Source of the DNA: Candidatus Uhrbacteria bacterium
GTDB taxonomy: Bacteria; Patescibacteriota; Patescibacteriia; SG8-24
Assembly (NCBI GenBank): GCA_016929435.1
Contig: JAFGIV010000008.1
Span: 1-37,158, forward strand
Length of the DNA stretch: 37,158 nt
Direction of reading: 5' to 3'
Part shown: positions 8,746 to 16,519 of the stretch, in pieces
Layout: each line of letters opens with the position of its first letter
Position numbering within the stretch: position 1 is the stretch's first letter
Made by a program: the position numbers and the translations under genes
Notes under the pieces: model-generated
The model's database searches: none
What the model saw: only the letters and a program-made list of their open reading frames with translations
Told to the model about the DNA's origin: nothing

Positions 8746-10401
8746 ATGCCGAAGTTCGTCTTTATTGCCGGAGGGGTGATGTCCGGTGTGGGAAAGGGGG
8801 CGGCCTGCGCCGCCATCGGCAGGATTATCCAGGACCACGGGTATCGGGTAACGGCCATGAAGGTCGATCCCTACATAAACGTCGATGCCGGAACCATGAA
8901 TCCCGTGGAACACGGTGAGGTTTTCGTGACCGACGACGGGGACGAGACCGACCAGGACATCGGCAATTACGAGCGTTTTCTGGGACAGAGCCTAGGGTCG
9001 GTCAATTACATGACGACCGGTCGGGTGTACCAGACCGTAATCCAAAGGGAGCGCAACCTGGAATACGGGGGGAAGACGGTGGAGGTGGTGCCGCACGTGC
9101 CGGAGGAGATAATCCGCCGGATCATGGCCTGCCAGCGGGTCAATAAGGCCGATGTGGTGATGATCGAGATCGGCGGAACGGTCGGCGAATACCAGAACAT
9201 CCTTTTCCTGGAAGCCGCCCGGATGATGAAGATGCGGAACCCGAAAGACGTGCAGATCATCATGGTCAGTTACCTTCCGATACCCGGCCACACCGGGGAG
9301 ATGAAGACCAAACCGACCCAGAACGCCGTCCGGACCATCAATTCGGCCGGCCTGCAGGTCGATTTCATCCTGTGTCGGGCTTCCCGTCCAATAGATGAGC
9401 CCCGAAAGAGGAAGATTTCCGTTTTCTGCAATGTCGGTGAGGACCAGGTGATTTCCGCCCCGGACGTCAGGAGCATCTATGAGATACCGGTCAATTTCGA
9501 GAAGGAGAATTTGGGGATAAAAATACTGAAGAGATTCGGCCTGCGGTCCAGGAAGGGAGGGGGGAACGGACGGGAAACGTGGGCCAGTTTCGTCCGTTCC
9601 ATCGATAACCGCGGCAAGCCCGTTCGTATCGGCATCGTCGGCAAGTATTTCGGTTCCGGCGACTTCACCCTTTCCGATACCTACCTATCCGTAATCGAGG
9701 CCGTGAAACACGCCGCCTGGTCACTGAGCCGTCAGCCGAGCATAGATTGGGTCTATGCCGATGGGTTCGAGAGGGACCCAAAATCGATAGGGGAGCTGGA
9801 CAGGTTCGACGGGATTATCGTGCCGGGCGGTTTCGGGTCGCGCGGCGCGGAAGGGAAGATCATGGCCATCCGTTGGTGTCGGGAGAACCGGAAACCGTTT
9901 CTGGGGATATGCTACGGCATGCAGTTGGCGACCGTCGAGTTCGCCCGGAATGTCGTTGGGCTAAAAGGGGCCAATACGACCGAAATCGACGGGAAAACCC
10001 CCCACCCGGTCATCCACATCATGCCCGAACAGGAAAGCCTGGTCAGGCAGAGGAAATACGGCGCCACGATGCGTTTGGGGGCCTGGCCCTGCCGCTTGGC
10101 CGGTAAGACGGCCAGCCGCCGGGCTTACGCAAGGCAGGTTGATGCCCAAGGGGGGGTTTCCGAACGGCACCGCCATCGTTACGAGTTCAACAACGCCTAT
10201 CGGGAACAGCTGCGTCAGGCCGGTTTGGTGATCGCCGGTACCAGTCCGGACGGGCTGCTGGTCGAGGTCGTGGAGATCAAGGACCATCCCTTCTTCGTCG
10301 CCACCCAGTATCACCCGGAGCTGAAATCTCGGCCCCTGGACCCGCACCCGCTGTTTACGGAATTTATCAGGATAGCCGGAGGGAAGAAGGGGAGGAAGTA
10401 G
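8746..10401 (+). CDS. pyrG: CTP synthase
   Basis: Converts UTP to CTP using ATP and glutamine. The N-terminal synthetase domain carries the P-loop 'GGVMSGVGKGAACAAIG', a variant of the usual GGVVSSLGKG, then 'MKVDPYINVDAGTMNP' and 'HGEVFVTDDGDETDQDIG'. The C-terminal class I glutamine amidotransferase domain (from about residue 290) has 'PGGFGSRG', the nucleophile in 'LGICYGMQLA' (Cys389) and the His-Glu pair in 'QYHPE'. Length (551) is normal. A possible weak ribosome site 'GGGAAGG' lies just upstream of the ATG. The gene ends before a strong bidirectional terminator, closing the run that began at murA. Confidence 0.97.
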   Translation: MPKFVFIAGGVMSGVGKGAACAAIGRIIQDHGYRVTAMKVDPYINVDAGTMNPVEHGEVFVTDDGDETDQDIGNYERFLGQSLGSVNYMTTGRVYQTVIQRERNLEYGGKTVEVVPHVPEEIIRRIMACQRVNKADVVMIEIGGTVGEYQNILFLEAARMMKMRNPKDVQIIMVSYLPIPGHTGEMKTKPTQNAVRTINSAGLQVDFILCRASRPIDEPRKRKISVFCNVGEDQVISAPDVRSIYEIPVNFEKENLGIKILKRFGLRSRKGGGNGRETWASFVRSIDNRGKPVRIGIVGKYFGSGDFTLSDTYLSVIEAVKHAAWSLSRQPSIDWVYADGFERDPKSIGELDRFDGIIVPGGFGSRGAEGKIMAIRWCRENRKPFLGICYGMQLATVEFARNVVGLKGANTTEIDGKTPHPVIHIMPEQESLVRQRKYGATMRLGAWPCRLAGKTASRRAYARQVDAQGGVSERHRHRYEFNNAYREQLRQAGLVIAGTSPDGLLVEVVEIKDHPFFVATQYHPELKSRPLDPHPLFTEFIRIAGGKKGRK

Positions 10402-10449
10402 GTACGTTTATGGGGCGCAAGAATCCGTCCTCGTTTCGTCCGCCAAATC

Positions 10450-10477
10450 AAAAACACCCCCTCTCGGGGGTGTTTTT
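10450..10477. terminator. Bidirectional rho-independent terminator between pyrG and rpmA
   Basis: A perfect 12-bp stem, AAAAACACCCCC / GGGGGTGTTTTT, with a TCTC loop, gives a T-tract on either strand. It lies between the convergent stops of pyrG (10401) and rpmA (10488), so it can end both transcripts. Confidence 0.93.
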
Positions 10478-10487
10478 CCGTTCCGGC

Positions 10488-10772
10488 TTACCTGTCGGCC
10501 GGAATCACGTGGACAAAACTGGCCGGTTTGAGCTGGCCGTCGAAACGGCGGACCTGCTTCTTGCTGAACTTGACGGTTCCGGCAACGGTCGCAAACAGGG
10601 TGTCGTCCTTTCCTTTCGTCACATTGGTGCCCGGGCGGAACTTGGAGCCGCGCTGGCGGATGATGATGGCGCCGGCTTTGGCCAACTGGCCCTCATAGAG
10701 CTTGACGCCAAGGCGCTTGGCGATCGAATCCCGCCCCAGGGCTGTGCTGCCGCCGGCTTTCTTATGTGCCAT
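10488..10772 (-). CDS. rpmA: 50S ribosomal protein L27
   Basis: A short basic protein of the large subunit whose N-terminus reaches toward the peptidyl-transferase centre. It begins '[16 protein letters not shown]' with no processed extension, then '[11 protein letters not shown]' and '[16 protein letters not shown]', all diagnostic. Length is 94 residues. In most bacteria it follows rplU (L21); here it stands alone between a divergent Fe-S gene and a terminator. It has its own perfect-consensus promoter and an approximately 50-base leader with inverted repeats but no visible Shine-Dalgarno. Confidence 0.97.
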   Translation of the reverse strand: MAHKKAGGSTALGRDSIAKRLGVKLYEGQLAKAGAIIIRQRGSKFRPGTNVTKGKDDTLFATVAGTVKFSKKQVRRFDGQLKPASFVHVIPADR

Positions 10773-10775
10773 ACC

Positions 10776-10819
10776 GCTAAGATTAAGGCTACAATAAAAT
10801 GACTTAGCCCTTAAGGCTA
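10776..10819 (-). promoter_or_regulatory. Structured leader of rpmA with alternative hairpins
   Basis: Read on the minus strand, the untranslated leader holds TAGCC...GGCTA (5-bp stem, 10805-10819), and GCTAAG at 10803-10808 that could instead pair with CTTAGC at 10776-10781, next to the start codon. The two pairings share bases and exclude one another. A nine-base direct repeat (TTAAGGCTA on the plus strand) occurs at 10783 and 10811. Function is inferred only. Confidence 0.35.
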
Positions 10820-10828
10820 GACAAGGGG

Positions 10829-10857
10829 ATTATAGGTGGTTATGGGATTGCTGTCAA
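10829..10857 (-). promoter_or_regulatory. Perfect-consensus sigma70 promoter of rpmA
   Basis: On the minus strand the sequence is TTGACA, 17 bases, TATAAT: a full match to the housekeeping consensus. The start would fall near 10822, giving a leader of about 50 bases. Confidence 0.92.
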
Positions 10858-10920
10858 GCGGATCCCGGGACATGCCCAAAAGCGGGTAACTTTTGGGTCG
10901 CCTGGATTGGCGTCCCCTGT

Positions 10921-10949
10921 TTGACCGGTGCCTTACGGCGTAATATCAT
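10921..10949 (+). promoter_or_regulatory. Putative promoter of the nfu-nifS pair
   Basis: TTGACC and TATCAT are separated by 17 bases. The start would fall near 10956, a few bases before GTG 10962 and about 20 before ATG 10977. It is divergent from the rpmA promoter. Confidence 0.6.
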
Positions 10950-10976
10950 TGACACGAAACAGTGAACCGCTTGATT

Positions 10977-11249
10977 ATGCCCAAAGAAACCGGAAAAATC
11001 GTCAAAATGACCGCCGTCAGGGCGGTTTCCAGGAAAGAATTGGACAGGGCCGTGGAAATGCTCCGCCCGGCCCTGCAGTCCCACGGCGGTGACGTGGAGG
11101 TTGTTTCCCTGGAAGGGGATGAGGTCAGGGTAAGGTTGACCGGAGCCTGCCGGGGTTGCCCAATGGCCGCCATTACCATGAAACAGGGGGTGGAGAAATT
11201 TCTTTTGGAACGGGTAAACGGTTTAAGGAAGGTAATCCCTGTCCAATAA
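10977..11249 (+). CDS. NifU C-terminal-domain (Nfu-type) iron-sulfur scaffold protein
   Basis: A single Nfu domain of about 90 residues. Family features are 'LRPALQSHGGDVEVVSLEGD', 'VRVRLTGACRGCPMAAITM' with the CxxC pair that holds a [4Fe-4S] cluster in dimers, and 'GVEKFL'. It would receive or carry Fe-S clusters to target proteins in the cytoplasm. GTG 10962 would add five residues (MNRLI); I prefer ATG 10977 but cannot exclude the longer form. A cysteine desulfurase lies 73 bases downstream, a natural partner for sulfur supply. Confidence 0.9.
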   Translation: MPKETGKIVKMTAVRAVSRKELDRAVEMLRPALQSHGGDVEVVSLEGDEVRVRLTGACRGCPMAAITMKQGVEKFLLERVNGLRKVIPVQ

Positions 11250-11322
11250 TCAAAAAACGGCCGTCCTATCGGTCCGTCTCCCACTGGCCGGATTTTTCGG
11301 CGGTTCGCATGACCAACCGAAC

Positions 11323-12513
11323 ATGAGCGATTCAACCGGATATTTCGACTATGCCGCCTCCAATCCGCTTTGGCCGGAAGCGCAGGCGGCGACGGTCGAG
11401 GCCATGACGGTCATCGGCAATCCCTCCTCCACCCATGGTTTTGGCCGTCGGGTCAGGAAAATAACGGACGGTTGCCGTAAGGCGACGGCCGATTTTTTGG
11501 GCGTTTCCCCGACCGGGGTTATTTTCACCTCCGGGGCGACGGAAGCCAACAATTTGGCCGTTTTCGGCCTGCTTAGGCCGGTTCTGGAAGGTTTTCCGGA
11601 CCGTAGGGTCAGTGTTTTGGTTTCGGTTCTGGAACATTCCTCGGTCAGCGATTCGCTTCGGGCCTTGGCTGGGGAAAGCGGCCACCGGCTGATTTTGGGG
11701 GAAATGACCCTGACCGAAGATGCCAAGGTCGATTTGGGGGATATCGAAAAAACAATCGGGCCGGATACGGTCCTGGTCTGCCTGACTGCCGCCGACAATA
11801 TCCTGGGATCGATTCAGCCCTTGGCTGAAGTGGGGGAATTGGTTGGGATCGAGAGGGAAAGGCGAAGACGGGACGGGGAGGAATTGCCGCTGTATCTCAT
11901 GAGCGATGCGGTCCAGGCCGCAGCCTGGTTGCCGCTTAAACCCCAAGAGTGGGGTTTGGATGCCATGGTCATTTCCGGGCACAAGACCGGCGGGCCGAAA
12001 GGGGTGGGGGCGCTGTGGCTGAATCCGGAAACGGTCGGCGGCAAACCCAACCCCCTGGTTTTCGGCGGCGGTCAGGAAAGGGGATGGCGTTCCGGAACGG
12101 AAAACCTGCCGGCCATTGCCGGAATGGCGGCCGCTTTGGGGAAGGCGGTTGAGATCCGTGAAACCGAGAGCCGGCGCTGTTTGGGCCTGCGGCAGCGGCT
12201 GATTGCCGGCCTGTCCGGAACCGTGCCGAAAATGCGCGTATTGGGCGCGCCGGAAAGCGGAAGTTTGCCGGGAACCGTCTACCTGCACGTTCCGGAAACG
12301 GCCGGAGACGTCCTTGCGGTAAGGTTGGATGCCGGCGGTTTTGCGGTTTCCGCCGGTTCTGCCTGTGATTCGGGGCAAAGGCGCCCCCCGGCCGTCCTGA
12401 AGGCCGTTTACGGGGATGCCGTCTTTCGGTGGGGAGGGGTTCGCGTCTCTTTTGGCCGGTTCACCGGGGAAGGGGATGTCGAGGGTCTTATACGGGTTTT
12501 TGGGCGGCTATAG
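11323..12513 (+). CDS. Cysteine desulfurase (NifS/IscS-like)
   Basis: PLP-dependent enzyme that removes sulfur from cysteine as an enzyme-bound persulfide for Fe-S or thio-modification pathways. The N-terminus 'YFDYAASNPLWPEA' varies from the usual YLDNAATTP but keeps the fold start. Seen: 'NPSSTHGFGR', 'FTSGATEANNLAV', 'VLEHSSV', the PLP lysine in 'ISGHKTGGPKG' (about Lys221), 'RSGTENLPAIAG' and the catalytic cysteine loop 'VSAGSACDSGQ' (about Cys348). Length 396 is typical. The 3' end overlaps the convergent last gene of the pilus operon by six bases. Confidence 0.94.
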   Translation: MSDSTGYFDYAASNPLWPEAQAATVEAMTVIGNPSSTHGFGRRVRKITDGCRKATADFLGVSPTGVIFTSGATEANNLAVFGLLRPVLEGFPDRRVSVLVSVLEHSSVSDSLRALAGESGHRLILGEMTLTEDAKVDLGDIEKTIGPDTVLVCLTAADNILGSIQPLAEVGELVGIERERRRRDGEELPLYLMSDAVQAAAWLPLKPQEWGLDAMVISGHKTGGPKGVGALWLNPETVGGKPNPLVFGGGQERGWRSGTENLPAIAGMAAALGKAVEIRETESRRCLGLRQRLIAGLSGTVPKMRVLGAPESGSLPGTVYLHVPETAGDVLAVRLDAGGFAVSAGSACDSGQRRPPAVLKAVYGDAVFRWGGVRVSFGRFTGEGDVEGLIRVFGRL

Positions 12514-12873
12514 GCTTCCTTCCGTCTGGGGTTCTTCCGGAGTGGAATCCGCCGGAACCGTCTCGTCCGGCGGCGGCACGGCGGCCCGGCGGAAAGCGAA
12601 CGGGTTGCGGAGAATGGACGGATCCGTAGGGGAACGGCCGATTTTTTCGTCAAGAAACGCCTCCACCCTGCCCATCAGCCGCTCGTTGACCGTTTCGGTG
12701 GCCCCGTTTTCCCGTAAGGGCCCGTTCGGCTTATTTTCGGAATCGTTCAGGGTGTCAAATACGGTCCAGGAGGTAAATCCGATCATGGCCGCCATTAGGG
12801 CAAAGATCAGTACTGTCGTCCAGGCGGTTATGGCCGCCGTGCCGAAGTTTTTTTTGGGTTTGGTCTGGGTCAT
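12508..12873 (-). CDS. Hypothetical single-pass membrane protein, last gene of the pilus operon
   Basis: I do not recognise a family. The 121-residue product has a short basic N-terminus, one transmembrane helix (about residues 14-37), and a polar, Pro- and Glu-rich C-terminal tail without predicted fold signatures. It lies 4 bases after the pilO-like gene. By position it may play a PilP-like accessory part beside the PilN-PilO membrane complex, but it has no lipobox and no PilP motif that I can see, so this is positional inference. Its stop overlaps the cysteine desulfurase stop on the other strand by six bases. Confidence 0.6.
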   Translation of the reverse strand: MTQTKPKKNFGTAAITAWTTVLIFALMAAMIGFTSWTVFDTLNDSENKPNGPLRENGATETVNERLMGRVEAFLDEKIGRSPTDPSILRNPFAFRRAAVPPPDETVPADSTPEEPQTEGSL

Positions 12874-12877
12874 ACGG

Positions 12878-13456
12878 TCAGGGGTTCCTTTCGGACTGTC
12901 TGATGACCGGGTGGTCCTTGGCGAGCCACCGTATGGTGCCGCGGATTTCCGTCCGGATGTTTGCGGATTCCGAACCGTTGCCTTGGGCGGACATTGACAG
13001 CGATCGGACCGTAATTTGGTAGGGGAGGGAATGGAGGCTGTCCAGGTAGGCTATCGTGGCGCCATAGCTTCCGTTTGTCAGGATGGTGACGGGAATGTCC
13101 TTTTCCCAGGCGGTGATATCATTCTGGTTCACCGTTTCCAGGGAGATGCTTTGGTTAATCCCGTTGCGGTCCGCCGCCTGTTCTAGGGTCCGGATGAATT
13201 CCAGCTCGTTACCCTCGGTTACGGCCATGCTTAACAGTTTCCGGAGTGTCGGACGGATGTTTTCGATGATTTTCTGGGATGACCCGAGTTGCCGTCGGAT
13301 GGAATACTGCCTTTCTATGTCAAGGTATTCCTGCTGGATTTCCGTCCGAAGGCGACGCATGGACAGGATCGACGGAACGGCCACCGTTCCGATGGTCAGG
13401 AGGGTAAGGGCGCCAAGGACAGCCGTGGCGGTGATGAGCCGGTGAGTGAGTCTCAT
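12878..13456 (-). CDS. pilO: Type IV pilus alignment protein PilO-like
   Basis: A bitopic inner-membrane protein: transmembrane helix about residues 8-30, then a coiled-coil stretch ('RRLRTEIQQEYLDIERQY'), then an alpha/beta region ending in 'ATIAYLDSLHSLPYQITVRSLSM', which resembles the ferredoxin-like PilO core. In known systems PilO pairs with PilN and links the cytoplasmic PilM ring to the pilus machine. Its ATG overlaps the pilN stop as ATGA, suggesting coupled translation. The family is highly divergent; the call rests on architecture plus operon position. Confidence 0.8.
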   Translation of the reverse strand: MRLTHRLITATAVLGALTLLTIGTVAVPSILSMRRLRTEIQQEYLDIERQYSIRRQLGSSQKIIENIRPTLRKLLSMAVTEGNELEFIRTLEQAADRNGINQSISLETVNQNDITAWEKDIPVTILTNGSYGATIAYLDSLHSLPYQITVRSLSMSAQGNGSESANIRTEIRGTIRWLAKDHPVIRQSERNP

Positions 13457-14016
13457 AGGTCTCGGTCAGCGGATCGCCCGTCGGTTTCCGGGTCACGGTA
13501 GGTCATCTCGAAACTGAACCGGACATCGGTCTTTTGGGTGATGTTGGAGATGGGACTCTTGATGTTCGTCAGGTAGGGGAGTGATCGGAGGGATTCCAGA
13601 AGGTCGATGGCGTCTTCCCTGGCGATGGCCATTCCCTCGATGAATATCCGGTTGTTCGATTCGATCCGGAAGGTGTCCAGTCGGGCGTTGTCGGGCATTA
13701 GCCCCGCGATGTCCCTCAGGATGTCGTTCCAGGGGACCTGCCCCTTTTGGAGGGAATCGGAGGATTGAAGGAAGGAATTGATCTGGCGTATGTCGTTGAT
13801 CGTCTCCATCTCCTCGTCCGTGGCGGAACCGGCGGATTGGGCCTCCAGGTATTCCCGTTCGGCACCGACCGTCAGCCGCAGGGACAGCAGGGTTCCGGAC
13901 AGTACGGCGGCGGTCAGGAAAAGGACCAGCGCCATCGTCTGGGCGTAGGCCAGCACCGCACCGTTCCGCAGTTCCCGCTTTTTGGACGGGGGCAGGAGAT
14001 TGATGGAGGTTTCCAT
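13453..14016 (-). CDS. pilN: Type IV pilus assembly protein PilN
   Basis: The first residues, 'METSINLLPPSKKRELR', contain the INLLPP motif by which PilN docks in a groove of PilM. One transmembrane helix follows (about residues 22-47), then a coiled coil and a C-terminal alpha/beta domain ('MPDNARLDTFRIESNNRIFIEG', 'LLESLRSLPYLTNIKSP'). It starts 4 bases after the pilM stop and overlaps pilO by ATGA. The motif plus gene order makes this a strong assignment. Confidence 0.92.
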   Translation of the reverse strand: METSINLLPPSKKRELRNGAVLAYAQTMALVLFLTAAVLSGTLLSLRLTVGAEREYLEAQSAGSATDEEMETINDIRQINSFLQSSDSLQKGQVPWNDILRDIAGLMPDNARLDTFRIESNNRIFIEGMAIAREDAIDLLESLRSLPYLTNIKSPISNITQKTDVRFSFEMTYRDPETDGRSADRDL

Positions 14017-14019
14017 ATT

Positions 14020-15174
14020 TCAGATGCGGAAAGACCGGTGAAAATTTCGGCTTTCCTCCGCCGCCCTTATCGCCAGGCCGATGGCCGTGGCATAGGTCAG
14101 GGACAAATCCTTCGAGAACCCCTTCGGAAGCCGATCGACGTTGGCCAGGGCATTGCCGCGTCGGGCCTTGATGGTCAGTTTCCTGGACAGGACAGTGTCA
14201 ATGTCCCGGAAATTGGCCCCGCCGCCGCACAGGGCAATGCGCTCGATCTTCTTTCCGTCCGGGAAGCCGATGCGGTAGAAGCGGAGGGCATTGCGTATCT
14301 TGTTGCTCATGTCGTCGATCAGGGGCAGGAGTATGCTCCACATCCGGTCCTCGCACCGGTGGGCGTCAAGGCCGCACTCCACCTTCACCCTTTCGGCATC
14401 CGTCAGGTTGATTCCCAGCCTCTCGCTTATTATTTCGGTCAGTTCGTTGCCGGACAGGGGAATGCTGATGGACATCCGCATGGCCCCCCTGTCGCAGACG
14501 ATCAGGCTGGATCTGGTGGCTCCGATGTCCAGTATCCCGATAGGCTCGTCCGTGGCGTCATCGGTCGGGATCATTGCCCGGGTGATGGCGGTCGCCTCCA
14601 CCTCAAGGGCAATCGGTGCCAGTCCGGCCGCTTCCATCATGTTGACATAGCCGTCAACAAGTTTCCTGGGGGCAGCGGCCAGCATTATCCGCATCTTCCC
14701 GTTTTCCATTCCCTTTTCGTCCCCCTCTCCTTCCGGGGGAACGGCAGCGTCAGCCCGTTCGGTTGGGGCAAGCCGTCCCATTGACTGCCAATCATGGTAG
14801 ATTTCCTCGGTCGGAAGGGGGATGTTCTGTTCGATTTCCCTGGCGACCTCCTTTTGTATCGCTGACAGGTTTTCCGTCTGGTTGATCTCCATCACCTTGA
14901 CGAAGGATCGGGCTTCCGGCAGGCAACCTACCGTGGCCCGTCCCCTCAGCCTTCCCTTGGCCCGTACCAGCAGTCTCTTTAGGCATTCGGTCGCCTTTTC
15001 CGGATCGACTATCTCCCCGCGCTCCATGACCCCCTCCGGTACGTCGACGCTTCCCCAGGCCGTCAGTCGGTAATGCCCGCCCCCGTTTCGGGATCGGGAA
15101 ACCTGCGTCAGCTTGAAGGACCGATCGCCGATATCCAGTCCGAAGGCGTGTTTTAGGGGGTTGGCTAGTGGCAT
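14020..15174 (-). CDS. pilM: Type IV pilus assembly protein PilM (actin-like ATP-binding)
   Basis: A cytoplasmic FtsA/actin-fold protein that binds the PilN tail. Nucleotide-binding signatures are in order: phosphate-1 'FGLDIGDRSFKL', phosphate-2 'GILDIGATRSSLIV', and the adenosine motif 'IALCGGGANF'. 'EVAREIEQNIPLPTEEIYHDW' is typical of PilM. Length 384 is slightly long because of an acidic insertion around 'AAVPPEGEGDEKGMENGK'. An extended -10 promoter ends seven bases before its ATG, so it may also be transcribed separately from pilBC and the minor pilins as a leaderless message. Confidence 0.94.
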   Translation of the reverse strand: MPLANPLKHAFGLDIGDRSFKLTQVSRSRNGGGHYRLTAWGSVDVPEGVMERGEIVDPEKATECLKRLLVRAKGRLRGRATVGCLPEARSFVKVMEINQTENLSAIQKEVAREIEQNIPLPTEEIYHDWQSMGRLAPTERADAAVPPEGEGDEKGMENGKMRIMLAAAPRKLVDGYVNMMEAAGLAPIALEVEATAITRAMIPTDDATDEPIGILDIGATRSSLIVCDRGAMRMSISIPLSGNELTEIISERLGINLTDAERVKVECGLDAHRCEDRMWSILLPLIDDMSNKIRNALRFYRIGFPDGKKIERIALCGGGANFRDIDTVLSRKLTIKARRGNALANVDRLPKGFSKDLSLTYATAIGLAIRAAEESRNFHRSFRI

Positions 15175-15180
15175 AGGGGA

Positions 15181-15189
15181 ATTATACCA
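15181..15189 (-). promoter_or_regulatory. Extended -10 promoter directly upstream of pilM
   Basis: On the minus strand TGGTATAAT is a perfect extended -10 (TGnTATAAT). The last base is seven positions from the A of the pilM ATG, the usual distance to +1, so the transcript could begin at the start codon. I see no good -35, which extended -10 promoters can do without. It would add a second transcript for pilMNO within the operon. Confidence 0.6.
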
Positions 15190-16515
15190 TCAATTCGTCT
15201 CCAGCCAGGAACCCTCGACCGCACTCCACGATACCCCCGGGCTGTTGGAGAACTTGATGCCGGCCATGTCGCTTTCCAGGTAGCTGACGACCGCATTCTG
15301 GTCCAGGTAGAGCTTTCGGGCGGCCATTGATTTGGCGCCGGCGTTGTTGTTCAGCCTCATGATGCCGTCAGGCGCCAGGAAAATCGCACCGGAAGACGTG
15401 TTGGAGACCAGGATGGCCGGATTCGTCGGATCGATGGAGGTGTTGGTGGATATCAGCATGACATGGCTTTTCGGATTTCCCGATCCGGTGACGTTCGAGC
15501 CGTTCTCCAGCACTATCTTGCCCTGGTTTGCCCTGTCGCTCTGGTGGTCGGCCAAGATGGCCGAACCGTACGTCCCGAAGACGCTGTCGAGGGTGATGGA
15601 GGACCCGTTTTTGGCCGTGAATTTTCCCGTCACCCAGATCGGACCGGTAAGGGTGACGTCAACGTTGTTGTTGAGGGTGAAATCGCCGACGATCTTTTTT
15701 GGCCCGATAATCTCGTTGTCGGCCGGGGCGTAGTTTCCGGTCAGGGTGCCTCCGGCCTCGGCCGATGTCCGCCAGAAATCAAGGTCGATATTCGGCAGGT
15801 CTTTCGTTTCCGGGGTGGATGAGTCCGCAAATGTCGTTCCGCTGACCGTCGAACCGGCAATGCTGGTTTTGTAGTAGGCGTCCCCCTTGACCATTGACTG
15901 CAGGATGTTGTCGGCGTGGGCGTGGAAGTTGACGGTGCAGTTTTCCACCTTTCCGGAGGGAAGGGTGACGTAGGCATCGCCGTCCACGAACGCGTTCGTG
16001 CCCTGGCACGTGACATTGCCGTTGGAATACACCGAACCGGTTACGGCGGAGTTGTTTTCCATGTATATCCCGTCGATCCCGGCCTGCAGGGCAAAGCTGA
16101 AATCCGGGTTGTCGGTGGGCGGGATGTTGGTGACCAGGGTGGAGACGGTCCGGCGGTTTCCGGCCGCATCCACTCCGGTTACCCGGACGGTCCTGGTCGT
16201 CCCGACCCCCTCGATGGCGATGCTGAATTTTCCGCTGCCGAAATCGACGTCGGTCTCTCCCGTGTAGGCCGGGCCGCAGGTGCCGCCGCACGGCCCGCAG
16301 TCGCTGACGTTCAGGCAGTGGAGGGCCTTGCTGATGCCGGCTTCGGCGATTTGGACGGCCGCCATCTGGCCGGTGTAGGATCGGGAAACTTGGCCTGCCC
16401 GGATCATGAAACTGATCAGCATCAGGCCGGAGGTCAGCATCAGGCCGATGATTACGGATACGGAGACGGCCGAAAACCCTCCGGTCCCGTCGGTAGCTTG
16501 GAAAGCGTCTGCCAT
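15190..16515 (-). CDS. PilX-like minor pilin with large beta-solenoid-like C-terminal domain
   Basis: I start at ATG 16515, 4 bases after the preceding gene; the tracked start at 16710 lies inside the pilW-like gene and adds an unlikely Arg-rich leader. The N-terminus is 'TDGTGGFSAVSVSVIIGLMLTSG', a prepilin-like hydrophobic helix, but the +5 position is Ser rather than Glu if cleavage follows GG. The helix runs into 'QIAEAGISKALHCL', typical of PilX. A Cys-rich patch ('CLNVSDCGPCGGTCGP') follows. The last 250 residues are Asn/Gly/Thr-rich with short repeating beta strands ('NNVDVTLTGPIWVTGKFTAKNGSSITL'), resembling a beta-solenoid or bactofilin-like fold. It could be a pilus-tip or surface adhesin; binding target unknown. 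Confidence 0.78.
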   Translation of the reverse strand: MADAFQATDGTGGFSAVSVSVIIGLMLTSGLMLISFMIRAGQVSRSYTGQMAAVQIAEAGISKALHCLNVSDCGPCGGTCGPAYTGETDVDFGSGKFSIAIEGVGTTRTVRVTGVDAAGNRRTVSTLVTNIPPTDNPDFSFALQAGIDGIYMENNSAVTGSVYSNGNVTCQGTNAFVDGDAYVTLPSGKVENCTVNFHAHADNILQSMVKGDAYYKTSIAGSTVSGTTFADSSTPETKDLPNIDLDFWRTSAEAGGTLTGNYAPADNEIIGPKKIVGDFTLNNNVDVTLTGPIWVTGKFTAKNGSSITLDSVFGTYGSAILADHQSDRANQGKIVLENGSNVTGSGNPKSHVMLISTNTSIDPTNPAILVSNTSSGAIFLAPDGIMRLNNNAGAKSMAARKLYLDQNAVVSYLESDMAGIKFSNSPGVSWSAVEGSWLETN

Positions 16516-16519
16516 GGCT

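Noticed and set aside
11309-11326. Five-codon ORF (MTNRT) overlapping the cysteine desulfurase ATG as ATGA
   Set aside because: Too short to support and no ribosome site; probably chance.
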